This document shows, piece by piece, positions 1 to 8,501 of a stretch of DNA of 64,000 bases. The DNA lies in the NCBI RefSeq assembly GCF_027257155.1, contig NZ_JAPWDU010000003.1, forward strand, positions 62,001-126,000, read 5' to 3'. The notes beneath the pieces are model-generated. The model made no database searches. It saw only the letters and a program-made list of their open reading frames with translations, and was not told the origin of the DNA. Source of the stretch: Cerasicoccus sp. TK19100. GTDB taxonomy: Bacteria > Verrucomicrobiota > Verrucomicrobiia > Opitutales > Cerasicoccaceae. Numbering within the stretch: the first letter of the stretch is position 1; each line of letters begins with the position of its first letter. Position numbers and translations under genes: made by a program.

Positions 1-2496
1 CCCACTAGAGGAAATCGTCGTCTTCGAGCGAGCATCATCATATATAGTTTTCTCAATGGCGTTACTACGCTTCCACTCTCCGGAAGACACTTTCCATTGC
101 CCTGAATCAAGATACGGCACAAAGAAAAAATGATGCGTCTTTGAGTTCCAACCACTCTCCGAGCTTTCGTCAGGCCCCAGGAAAACTTCCAGATTCGTCC
201 CTTCCCAGAAACTGTGAGGATTACCAGGGTTCAGTTCCGAGCCAGGGATGCGAAAAGCAAGAAACAAACCCTCAGCATTCCATGCGATGCGAGCGTCCAG
301 ATCAGCAGCTGCTTCTTGATCACAAACGAAGTATTCACCGTCAAGGAGACCACCCTTGGGCCAAACCTCAGGGAACAGTCCAGCGCCTGAAACTTCTACC
401 TTCGGAGCAAGAATCGCTGAGGGTATTAGTTGAATATCCTGTGAATAGCCATTCTTCGATTGTGCACGAATAATGACAGGTTCATATAAATCACCATTCA
501 CCGAGACCTCGATTTTCCTTTTTTCACCAGGTTTCAGAACAAACGAATCAGGCTGCAACACGACTTTACCGTTAGATGGATGAAGCTCCCACTGCTCTTT
601 GTTCTTTGAAACGGAAGTAATCTCAACATTAGATGAAGCATTCGGCACGTATGGCTCACTGCTTACCTTTAGCAACGACTTCACTTTTAGGGTGATGGCA
701 AAAGTTTTATCATAATCACTAGATCCAACCTTGAGTAACAGAGGATGCTTACCCGGCGGTACACTTTCATCAACATGCAGAGTCAAGTTATCCGCTTTCA
801 CACCCTCCGGCAAATCTTGCCATTCAAATTGCGCGCCATCGGGTGCCTCTAATTGAACCGTTATTGAATTACCAGGGATTACCGGCAGCACAGACGTGCT
901 GATCAGCTTGGTCTCGAGCATTTCCTTCCACGACTGAGGCAAACTTTCTACGTGGTAATAGTGCACCTCCGGGCCCAACGATTCAGGCGAAACTTCATTG
1001 CCAAACATATCATACGTCGTGGTTGCCATTTGCTTCAACTGTTGCGGAACAGGAATCTTCTGCTCGACCGTCCAAGCGGCGACAATATATCCGCCCTCGC
1101 ATTTCTCTAAAACAACAGCCCACGCATCGGTGTCTTGCAAATCCACACGCCCCAGCATGCGAGAGGTCGCGGTTTCCCGAGAAATCATAGCGAGAGCCGC
1201 GCCCGCCGGACGGACATTTCCCTTCAGGTCAATCAGCCCACAGGAACCAAACTTCTGCTTAAAGTTGGGCACATCACGGTCAAAGTACCAAAACACTTTG
1301 TCGGACCCCGCCCAACGCGCAGTCAAATAAAGACGTGGCAACAGAATCGTCTGGTTATAAATACCTACCGCCGGGCCATAGAAGACATCGTAGCCTCCTT
1401 CAGTCAGCCATGCCTCTTTACCATGTTCTTTAGCGAGCGCATTAACCAATCGTAATTGATCCAGATAGCTAAAGTCCTCATAGCCGGGATCGACCCCGTT
1501 GTTCATGTTTGAGCTGGATACCTCCGGCGGCACGGTACCAGTATAGTAGTGGTAGTTAACGACCGTAAAGTAATCAGCATATTTCGACTCCAGCAGTTCG
1601 CGGGTAAAATCAAGATGAATGCCAGCGCGGCCATTCATTAACAGATGCGCTTTAGACTTACTTTGCGCCACCCCTTCATAAGCGGCTTCAATGTATTTGC
1701 CCCAGCGCTCCGGCGAATCTGCGTCTACTTTTCTTAGCTGGATATCGAATTCGTTTTCAACTTCCCAGTAGGGCAATTCCGGAAAGGCGTCCGCCAACGC
1801 TTTGAACCCAGCTTCTACTTCTTTGAGCGGTATGAAATCAGTCTCGTCTTCTAATCGAAAGGCGTGCTCAAGACTGGGCAGTACAATAACATTAGCACTT
1901 CTGGCCTGCTGCACGGTTTTGTTAAAATCCAACCCATTTCTCGCAATCGGAGGCTTTGCCCCCTTTCCCAGCCAACCGAAAGAATAATCGCGCACCCAAT
2001 GGACGCCTAAGCGCTGGAATAAATCCCAATTCGCATTCGCATGGGCATTGAGCCCAATGGATGATGCCATACGTTGTTGCTCTGTTAGCTCAATCGGCTC
2101 CACAAGGCGTATCAACGTCAATTCCTGGCTGGCGACTTCCTTGCCCGTCGCCTTGTCGAGTAACTTCGCCTCGATCGTTTGTGGACCGTAATGTGATGTC
2201 TCAACATTCCATTTCGTTACGGTGTTACCGCCTTCATAATTAACGGTAATCTCCTTCGACTCAAGAAGCTCTCCATGCCACCCTCGCAACGAAGCCTTGA
2301 TGAGATAGTCTCGCTTCTCAGCTTCCCAGCTTGAAAGTTTGATGTAGGCAGTGACTTGCCCGTCGTCAGGAACGAGATTCGAATTGGTGTCCGCAAATAC
2401 GCTCAAATCGGGATGTACCGATGCCGCTCCAGCTTGCGCTCCAAAAACTAGCATGAAGGCAAATATGTGGGTTAAGAGATAAAGCTTTCTGACCAT
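1..2496 (-). CDS. Secreted glycoside hydrolase (clan GH-A-like) with CBM9-like C-terminus, cut by window edge
   Basis: The frame is open from an ATG at 2496 to base 1, 832 codons with no stop, so the C-terminus lies outside the window. Residues 1-23 look like a signal peptide (MVRKLYLLTHIFAFMLVFGA). After a beta-rich N-terminal region comes a TIM-barrel-like part with WEVENEFD, an Asn-Glu pair typical of the acid/base in clan GH-A, and later WLTEGGYD, a plausible nucleophile Glu. The last 100 or so residues (LDARIAWNAEGLFLAFRIPG and FWEGTNLEVFLG) resemble family 9 carbohydrate-binding domains. An exported polysaccharide-degrading enzyme is likely. The GH family cannot be assigned by eye. It lies 50 bases downstream of a co-directional secreted-protein gene and probably shares its transcript. 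Confidence 0.72.
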   Translation of the reverse strand, partial: MVRKLYLLTHIFAFMLVFGAQAGAASVHPDLSVFADTNSNLVPDDGQVTAYIKLSSWEAEKRDYLIKASLRGWHGELLESKEITVNYEGGNTVTKWNVETSHYGPQTIEAKLLDKATGKEVASQELTLIRLVEPIELTEQQRMASSIGLNAHANANWDLFQRLGVHWVRDYSFGWLGKGAKPPIARNGLDFNKTVQQARSANVIVLPSLEHAFRLEDETDFIPLKEVEAGFKALADAFPELPYWEVENEFDIQLRKVDADSPERWGKYIEAAYEGVAQSKSKAHLLMNGRAGIHLDFTRELLESKYADYFTVVNYHYYTGTVPPEVSSSNMNNGVDPGYEDFSYLDQLRLVNALAKEHGKEAWLTEGGYDVFYGPAVGIYNQTILLPRLYLTARWAGSDKVFWYFDRDVPNFKQKFGSCGLIDLKGNVRPAGAALAMISRETATSRMLGRVDLQDTDAWAVVLEKCEGGYIVAAWTVEQKIPVPQQLKQMATTTYDMFGNEVSPESLGPEVHYYHVESLPQSWKEMLETKLISTSVLPVIPGNSITVQLEAPDGAQFEWQDLPEGVKADNLTLHVDESVPPGKHPLLLKVGSSDYDKTFAITLKVKSLLKVSSEPYVPNASSNVEITSVSKNKEQWELHPSNGKVVLQPDSFVLKPGEKRKIEVSVNGDLYEPVIIRAQSKNGYSQDIQLIPSAILAPKVEVSGAGLFPEVWPKGGLLDGEYFVCDQEAAADLDARIAWNAEGLFLAFRIPGSELNPGNPHSFWEGTNLEVFLGPDESSESGWNSKTHHFFFVPYLDSGQWKVSSGEWKRSNAIEKTIYDDARSKTTISSSG

Positions 2497-2546
2497 GGGA
2501 TTACTTCTTTTTGACTCCTACAACTTCGCTTCCAATTCAAAGCCTA

Positions 2547-3164
2547 CTACCAAGAATCGTTGGTGTCGGTAGCCGCTGAATTCTTGGCTGCCGTCATTTT
2601 CGCCTCCGGATCGATTGTCACATCAAACCGGCTCAAATATAAAGTGGTTTCACCCGGCTGTGGGTTATTCCAATCATGAAAAGTGATTCCAGTAATAGTA
2701 ACCGGCTGCATAATGTTAGGCGGCATTTTCTTCGTAATATTCTTCCATCCTTGAAAGTTAACCTTACCTAAGCCAATTTTTTGCCTTTGCCCGGACGCAT
2801 CATCGACAATGATTTCACAGAAATGCTCCGTGCCGCTGCCGTTAACCCAAAGGCTAAGCTCCTTAAGCACAAAAGGAATTTTGATGTCGCTTGCAGGCGT
2901 TAATGCAAAGAGCCGCATACCTTCGCCACCAGGCCAATCAATTTTAATACCAAGCGACTCTTCCAAAGATGGGTCTTCTTTCTTCAATGCCGGCGGGACC
3001 TCCGGTCGCACCGCGATTCGGCCCTCGGCAGTGCTCCATTTTGAAGGTTTCCACTCTCCAGGGATACTGAAATCGGTGATTGTGCGGGTATTGTTAGCGT
3101 CCGCTCCCAGCGCGTTTAGACTTACTGCCAACAGGCAAAACAAACTTAAACAAAGGTGTTTCAT
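2547..3164 (-). CDS. Secreted beta-rich protein, FlaA-like/carbohydrate-binding-like
   Basis: About 205 residues with a signal peptide (MKHLCLSLFCLLAVSLNALG). No enzyme motif is visible. The stretch with FQGWKNITKKMPPNI followed by VTITGITFHDWN resembles the pattern in spirochaetal FlaA outer-layer proteins, which have a jelly-roll fold related to carbohydrate-binding modules. That similarity is from memory and weak. The start at 3164 is chosen because GGAG lies 6 bases upstream; an in-frame ATG at 3170 and a TTG at 3176 are alternatives. It precedes the edge-cut glycosidase, and a palindromic operator candidate lies about 100 bases upstream, so it probably belongs to the induced glycan regulon. 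A binding role for the partner enzyme is inference. Confidence 0.6.
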   Translation of the reverse strand: MKHLCLSLFCLLAVSLNALGADANNTRTITDFSIPGEWKPSKWSTAEGRIAVRPEVPPALKKEDPSLEESLGIKIDWPGGEGMRLFALTPASDIKIPFVLKELSLWVNGSGTEHFCEIIVDDASGQRQKIGLGKVNFQGWKNITKKMPPNIMQPVTITGITFHDWNNPQPGETTLYLSRFDVTIDPEAKMTAAKNSAATDTNDSW

Positions 3165-3170
3165 AATCAT

Positions 3171-3174
3171 CTCC
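3171..3174 (-). promoter_or_regulatory. Ribosome binding site GGAG that decides the start of the 205-aa secreted protein
   Basis: GGAG sits 6 bases before the ATG at 3164 and favours MKHLCL as the N-terminus over the upstream TTG and ATG. Most genes around it lack a clear Shine-Dalgarno sequence, so this one stands out. Confidence 0.5.
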
Positions 3175-3263
3175 AATCGGATGCGTTTAAAGGGTTAATC
3201 GGCCAAGTCGCCGTGTAGATATAAAGACAACGTTCAAAACAATTTCGTCGCAATTGCAGGCAT

Positions 3264-3281
3264 GGTTCAATCAATTGAACC
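3264..3281. promoter_or_regulatory. Palindromic operator candidate (LacI-type), site 1
   Basis: GGTTCAATCAATTGAACC has perfect 8-base arms around a 2-base centre. It lies between the sulfatase stop (3298) and the next minus-strand start (3164), where a promoter for the 205-aa gene and the edge-cut glycosidase would be. It is the best copy of the TTCAA-N4-TTGAA motif found across this cluster. Confidence 0.55.
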
Positions 3282-3297
3282 AACCAGAAAGGCGGCA

Positions 3298-4770
3298 TTA
3301 TGATGGAGATTGCAATGCTCCCTGCCACCACGGTGGATCTTGATAAATCAATCCACTGTCAGGGTCTGATGGGATAGATCGCTTTGGGTATTGTCGCCAC
3401 GTGCCGCTGCCGTCAGTAGCCTCATGCTCACCGACTTCATGCAACCAATTCAAGCAGTCCTTTCTCAGTCGCAACAACGTTTCTCGATGAGATGGAGACT
3501 GCGCTAGATTATGATGCTCACCAGGGTCATTCAAACAGTCGAAAAGATACTCCCGCTGATCAGGCGCGCTGAAAATGTATTTCCAGTTCTTACTCACCAT
3601 AAGGTAAAGGCCGTTTTCAGCCCGATTATACTGGCTGTAGACATACTCCCGGTTTGCCTTGCCAGCGACAACATTACGCAAGCTGCACCCATCAAAATCT
3701 TCGGGTGAAAATGGAATCTCTGCCGCCTCAAGGATGGTCGGGGCAAGATCGACCAGAGATGCCACCTCACTGCAAGTCCGCCCGGCATACTCACCACCAG
3801 GCCAACGCACTAGCATCGGAACGCGGGCCGACACCTCGTGCATTCCGCGCTTACCAAAACAACCATAATCTCCAAGGTACTCCCCATGATCGCTGGAAAG
3901 CATGATCAGCGTATTATCCCATTGCCCGCTCTCTTCCAGCGCTTTGAAGATCCGCCCTAGCTGCCAATCGATAAAAGATACACAGGCATAGTAGTAAGCC
4001 CGTATGCAGCGCACGAGATTCAAATCGATCCCGCGGTCACGATACTTGTATCGATTTTGAAAACGATTAACAAAGCACAACAAGTCATCAAGGCTCTGGG
4101 GCATATCCGGCAGTGGCATATTTGGAGCCCGATAGCTTTTATGCCAAGGAACTGGTGGGGCAAACGGAGGGTGCGGGTGGACAAAACTACAGAAGGCATA
4201 CCACGGCTCTTCAGCCTTACCTTGGCATTCGATATATTGGATAGTGTGATCAGCGACCCAGGTAACCGGATGCGCCCTTTCGGGAAGCACACTGACCTGC
4301 GGCACATAATACATTTCCCCACGTACACCATGCGGCTCCAATACCCAGTCGTATCCTTCTTCGACCAACCAACGGGCGTAATCGTCAGCATCCCGGTCTT
4401 CTACAATCTCTTCCTGGCTAAACCGTTTCTGAAATCCCCTTAAAGCATGAGGGTCTTTAGTGAAATGGCATTTCCCAATACCAACGGTGTTGTAGCCGTT
4501 AGACGACAAATGATGCATATAGGTTGGCGTGTCCTCCGCTGGCATTGCCTGCTCATTGCAGTAGCAGTTCGTGCGAGGCGGATACCAACCAGTGATCATG
4601 GAGGCGCGCGCAGGAACACATTCGGGCGATGGAGAATAAGCGCGGGTGAACGCCGTGCCTTCATGGACGAGGCGATCAAAGTTAGGCGTATGAATATGAG
4701 GATTACCCAACGCACTGATCGTATCGAAACGCTGTTGGTCCGTGAAGAGGTGAAGTATGTTGGGCCGCAT
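3298..4770 (-). CDS. Sulfatase (S1 family, C-type)
   Basis: A 490-aa alkaline-phosphatase-superfamily sulfatase. The N-terminus MRPNILHLFTDQQ carries the metal-binding Asp. Cys51 lies in CVPAR, the C-x-P-x-R signature in which Cys becomes formylglycine. LSSDHGEYLGDYG supplies the later metal-site residues. It would hydrolyse sulfate esters, probably on a glycan. No signal peptide is present, so it should act in the cytoplasm. It lies 36 bases after the alpha/beta hydrolase gene and follows GH42, giving a probable GH42-esterase-sulfatase operon. The sulfatase subfamily and the sulfate position attacked cannot be read from the sequence. Confidence 0.9.
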   Translation of the reverse strand: MRPNILHLFTDQQRFDTISALGNPHIHTPNFDRLVHEGTAFTRAYSPSPECVPARASMITGWYPPRTNCYCNEQAMPAEDTPTYMHHLSSNGYNTVGIGKCHFTKDPHALRGFQKRFSQEEIVEDRDADDYARWLVEEGYDWVLEPHGVRGEMYYVPQVSVLPERAHPVTWVADHTIQYIECQGKAEEPWYAFCSFVHPHPPFAPPVPWHKSYRAPNMPLPDMPQSLDDLLCFVNRFQNRYKYRDRGIDLNLVRCIRAYYYACVSFIDWQLGRIFKALEESGQWDNTLIMLSSDHGEYLGDYGCFGKRGMHEVSARVPMLVRWPGGEYAGRTCSEVASLVDLAPTILEAAEIPFSPEDFDGCSLRNVVAGKANREYVYSQYNRAENGLYLMVSKNWKYIFSAPDQREYLFDCLNDPGEHHNLAQSPSHRETLLRLRKDCLNWLHEVGEHEATDGSGTWRQYPKRSIPSDPDSGLIYQDPPWWQGALQSPS

Positions 4771-4806
4771 TGTTTAATGGGTTTCGCCATACTGGCGGGC
4801 CTAAGT

Positions 4807-5739
4807 TTAGAGATGCTGCTGCAGGAAATCCAGCGCCTGGCGACGCATGGTCGGCGTTTCTTGGTGAGCGACATCTTCTACAACCAGTTTCCAACGATCC
4901 TCTGCTCCGAGGCTGGCATATAGCGCCTTCATCGCTTTATCGATTTTCTCTAAACCGGAAATCGGCGTCAGCGGATCGCGGGCGCCGGCTAATGCCAATC
5001 GCGCCCGAGGTGCAGCCATGGCACAGATATCGATGGTGTTGAAATGCTTTAGCAGACCCGGCACAAAATAATAAATACTATGCCCTGTGAGGCCAGACTG
5101 CTGCTCAAATGCTTCAAAGTCAGTCAGGCAGCAAAGATCGACTCCGACTTTGATGCGTTCATCTAATGCGGCAAGCCACCAGGTCATCGTGCTGCCCATT
5201 GATAAGCCCAAAGAACCGATTCGCCCCGCATCCAATTCATTGCGCGTTTCAATGTAATCGAGCGCCTTCAGACTATCATACACCATCATGCCCCAGACAA
5301 CTCGCCCACGCCAAATCGACGCTTTAAAAAATTCCAATTCCGACCGCCCATGGCGCTCACCGAACAACCAGTGATCGATGCACAAGACGGCAAATCCAAG
5401 ATTGATTAAGTCGCTTAAGTAAGGGCGCTCAATGAGCTCTGGCCGCGAACGCCTCAATTCTTCTTTACCCAACGCGTAATCACCTCCGTGCGCGTGATTA
5501 TAGAGCACGACTGGACAAGGCTTCGTTGCCCGCTTGGGAATCGCAAGGTATGCCGGCGTTGGTTCCATGCCATTGAGGTCCAGCACTAGATGCTCTAACC
5601 GGTATTCGTCAGTGTCTTCGATGATACGGCGATCTGCCGACACCTTTCGATCAAGCGGCGGCAGATCACCGAGTAGCGTATAGAGCTTTGAGCGACGCAC
5701 CGTGGTCGCATCCTTGTCCGATGTTTGATGAAGCGCCAT
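4807..5739 (-). CDS. Alpha/beta hydrolase, acetyl-esterase/dienelactone-hydrolase-like
   Basis: About 310 residues of alpha/beta-hydrolase fold. YNHAHGGDY resembles the oxyanion-hole region, LGLSMGS is the nucleophile elbow G-x-S-x-G, and AGARDPLTP and VEDVAHQETP near the end fit the catalytic Asp and His. It may remove acetyl or other acyl groups from sugars. No signal peptide is present. The ATG at 5739 is preferred because it leaves a 5-base gap after the GH42 stop; an in-frame ATG at 5763 would overlap GH42 by 19 bases. Its position between GH42 and a sulfatase supports a role in stripping substituents from oligosaccharides. The exact substrate is unknown. Confidence 0.8.
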   Translation of the reverse strand: MALHQTSDKDATTVRRSKLYTLLGDLPPLDRKVSADRRIIEDTDEYRLEHLVLDLNGMEPTPAYLAIPKRATKPCPVVLYNHAHGGDYALGKEELRRSRPELIERPYLSDLINLGFAVLCIDHWLFGERHGRSELEFFKASIWRGRVVWGMMVYDSLKALDYIETRNELDAGRIGSLGLSMGSTMTWWLAALDERIKVGVDLCCLTDFEAFEQQSGLTGHSIYYFVPGLLKHFNTIDICAMAAPRARLALAGARDPLTPISGLEKIDKAMKALYASLGAEDRWKLVVEDVAHQETPTMRRQALDFLQQHL

Positions 5740-5744
5740 TTGAA

Positions 5745-7712
5745 TCAGCGGGCTACAGCCCATGAGAATGAAGAGAGTGACACGGAATCCGCGGTTTGTT
5801 GCACGCCGTCACTCGCTGCAAATATCGTTTTGTCACCAATAGAAACCTGACGGCTTTCGGTCCCGTAATTGCAAAGCCCCCAAGCTTCGTCCCCATCATT
5901 TCCCACCAGTGGAATGCAGGAAAAATCCGGAGCTGCGGGGTAGCGCTTAACATTCTCACGTTCAAAAATGCCATCCAAGAACGAGCATCGACTTTGCTCA
6001 TCCAACTCGGAACCAGGGATGTATATAATGCCTTTGCCATGGGTTCGCCGAAGCCCCCAAGCAATGCCAGCAAATCGCTTGCTGGTGTAAACGCCAAGCA
6101 CTTCATCCGCTTCGCTGGGCTCAAACATGATCGCGAATTGATTCGTACGGCCTGGTCGACCACCGATCTCCACATCGAGCTCACCTGCCTGCAAAATATA
6201 ACGAGTGCGGAAGCCGATACGCTTTTCCAGTTGCCCCAATAAATGCTCCTGCTGAGCACCATGGTCTTGAGTGCGGAATCCTGTATAAGGCCCGGCAATC
6301 CAAACGGCACCTTCCTCCACCAGCGTCAGCGCGCGTTCAATAAACTCATCGCTAGCGTATGGCAAATAAGGCGACACAATCACGCGGCAATCAGGCAACT
6401 CAGCTTCATCAAAAACAACGTCACGCCAAATGCCCAAATTGAGCAAAGTTTGGTAATGCTCACGCACACGCTTGTTGTAGTTGTAGTTCTGCTCCAGCCC
6501 TCCGGCCCAATCGGCGAAGAAATAACAACCGTTCACTTCCGATCGCACAAACACAACCTCTGCCTTGGCCGGTCGATATGCTTTGCGAATCGGCTCCAGC
6601 TTCGTGCGTGTTTCAGACGACTCTGCAGCATTCATCCAGCCCGTAGCCGGTTGGCCGTTGGCGTAGACAATCGAATTGTTGATAATCTCTGCGCCACCAG
6701 GTTGTTGCTTCCAAGGCCAGTAGAAGAAACCAGTTCCGCCCATCATGTAGTTGATAAAGCTGTAACAGCCCATCCAACCTTCGGCATACAATTCGCCCCT
6801 CATGAAATCTTCGCTTGCGGTTTCCAGCGTCCAAAACGGTTTGCCCTTTAGAATGTTTCGCAAGGAATCAAAACGGAACTGAATAGCTGTGGTCGACTGG
6901 TTATGGGTATACAAGTCTGACGACGCAAAATCCAGCACACGGCTTAGCCGCCAATCATCGGTTAGCGCTGTGCTGTTATGCGTGACGGGGGCATCACTGT
7001 GCTGTCGGATAATCTCAGCTTGCTCCCGCTGAAATGATGCGATCGCGTCGGCCATGAACCGGCGATAGTTTAGTGTCAGCGCAAAATTCTGCGTGTAATA
7101 GCAAAGCCGGTAAGGCGGCGGCACTTGATCGAAACTAGCATAGCGCTGACTCCAAACAACCGTGCACCATTCTCGGTTTAGTGTTTCAATGTCGCCATAG
7201 CGATTCTCCAGCCAGCGATGCCAGGCCCGAACCGAATCCTGGCCGAGACATCTTTGTTGATGCGAACCCAGCTCATTGTCAGTTTGCCAGGCCAATAATG
7301 CTGGGTGCCCCGCAATGGCAGGGACGATCGCCTGAGTAATCTTACGCGCATACTCACGAAATACGGTGCTATTGTAGGATGCATGCTGGCGAGCACCATG
7401 CTTATGCTGATAGCCATCGGGCTCCACATATCCCACTTCCGGATGTTTCTCCAATAGCCAGACTGGCGGTGTCGCAGTCGGCGTGCAGACTACGCATTCA
7501 ATGTCGTTGGCATGCGCCAAGTCCATCGCGTCAAGTAGCCAATCGGTTTCGTAGCGACCTTCTTCGGGCTCGAAGCAGGCCCAGCCAAACTCTGCAATTC
7601 TGACTGTGTTCAGCCCAAGCCGTCGCATAGCGTGCAAGTCTTCCTCCCAAGTATTGCGCGGATATTGCTCTGGATACCAAGCCGCACCTAAATAAAGTTT
7701 ATTCGAATCCAT
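5745..7712 (-). CDS. Beta-galactosidase, GH42 family
   Basis: About 655 residues, the usual GH42 size. The N-terminus MDSNKLYLGAAWYPEQYP is the standard family opening. WQTDNELG has the acid/base Glu147 and FWTLETASED the nucleophile Glu297. A trimerisation-like domain (around 380-590) and a short beta-sandwich tail follow. The ATG at 7712 is chosen over one at 7745 because the extra residues (MGSVLFLTKNR) do not fit the family. No signal peptide is present, so it should act on imported galactosides in the cytoplasm. It heads a tight minus-strand run with an esterase and a sulfatase. GH42 enzymes can also cleave other beta-linked sugars, so galactose specificity is probable, not proven. Confidence 0.92.
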   Translation of the reverse strand: MDSNKLYLGAAWYPEQYPRNTWEEDLHAMRRLGLNTVRIAEFGWACFEPEEGRYETDWLLDAMDLAHANDIECVVCTPTATPPVWLLEKHPEVGYVEPDGYQHKHGARQHASYNSTVFREYARKITQAIVPAIAGHPALLAWQTDNELGSHQQRCLGQDSVRAWHRWLENRYGDIETLNREWCTVVWSQRYASFDQVPPPYRLCYYTQNFALTLNYRRFMADAIASFQREQAEIIRQHSDAPVTHNSTALTDDWRLSRVLDFASSDLYTHNQSTTAIQFRFDSLRNILKGKPFWTLETASEDFMRGELYAEGWMGCYSFINYMMGGTGFFYWPWKQQPGGAEIINNSIVYANGQPATGWMNAAESSETRTKLEPIRKAYRPAKAEVVFVRSEVNGCYFFADWAGGLEQNYNYNKRVREHYQTLLNLGIWRDVVFDEAELPDCRVIVSPYLPYASDEFIERALTLVEEGAVWIAGPYTGFRTQDHGAQQEHLLGQLEKRIGFRTRYILQAGELDVEIGGRPGRTNQFAIMFEPSEADEVLGVYTSKRFAGIAWGLRRTHGKGIIYIPGSELDEQSRCSFLDGIFERENVKRYPAAPDFSCIPLVGNDGDEAWGLCNYGTESRQVSIGDKTIFAASDGVQQTADSVSLSSFSWAVAR

Positions 7713-7790
7713 TCTATTCTTCGTTAAAAATAATACGCTACCCAATCATGAGCACGACTTTGCGCGAACCAGACCGATGCGCGCCGTTCG

Positions 7791-8501
7791 TTAGCTATCC
7801 GATGCCACGCGTTGGGTTACTGCCTGCATTCTTACTTTGCCGTTCTTTGCATCAGGCAAGAAGAGCACGATTAGCCGAACATTCTCCCGATATTGCCAAC
7901 GGGAGCTAAAGAACGGCTCCCACTGCTTTTCCAAATACGCAGCCAACTTAATCCCAAAGTTCTGCTCTTTGGCGTTTGGCTTTATCGTTTCATAGCCGCC
8001 TGGTGCCAAGCGGATCGTTTCATTGTCGAGCACGCCAGCGATGCTCTTGTCCGTTAAGTTCACGAAGCGAATCTCGCCAACATTCAATGAATGCAAGCTA
8101 TCATCCATCGCGTAGACTTGCCACGGTAATTGCCCGTTAGCGACCGGCATGGGAGAAAAGCACAGCAGGGCTTCATTCACATCATTAGGGATATCTACCT
8201 GCGCTTGAGGAACGCGTTTTTGGCCGCCTTTTCCATCAGGCTCCAAGCGAAAGAAGGTCAACGGATTTGGCCCGTTGTAAGTCTGCCTTGGCCCACGCAC
8301 TGATCCGCCGGGCTGCAATTTCATTGGCTGCCCATTATCTTCATACCAGAGATCACTGGGCATTGACTCAAAAGCAATCGTTGAAAACGCAATCTGACGT
8401 GGTGCCTCCTTTTGAGCAGCCACCGTATGAACTGAAGCCATGATAGCGGCACAACAGACGATGCGGAAACAGCAAGATAATGATTTGAAAAAGGGCCTCA
8501 T
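7791..8501 (-). CDS. Secreted protein of unknown function, translationally coupled to the prepilin-like giant
   Basis: About 236 residues with a signal peptide ending near VHTVAAQ. The mature part looks beta-rich, with no enzyme motif I recognise. FVNLTDKSIAGVLDN and ETIRLAPGGYETI are patterns seen in small secreted Verrucomicrobia proteins. The ATG at 8501 overlaps the TGA of the upstream 1201-aa gene as ATGA, so the two are coupled and probably work together at the cell surface. An in-frame upstream start at 8522 would overlap more. Function unknown. Confidence 0.7.
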   Translation of the reverse strand: MRPFFKSLSCCFRIVCCAAIMASVHTVAAQKEAPRQIAFSTIAFESMPSDLWYEDNGQPMKLQPGGSVRGPRQTYNGPNPLTFFRLEPDGKGGQKRVPQAQVDIPNDVNEALLCFSPMPVANGQLPWQVYAMDDSLHSLNVGEIRFVNLTDKSIAGVLDNETIRLAPGGYETIKPNAKEQNFGIKLAAYLEKQWEPFFSSRWQYRENVRLIVLFLPDAKNGKVRMQAVTQRVASDS

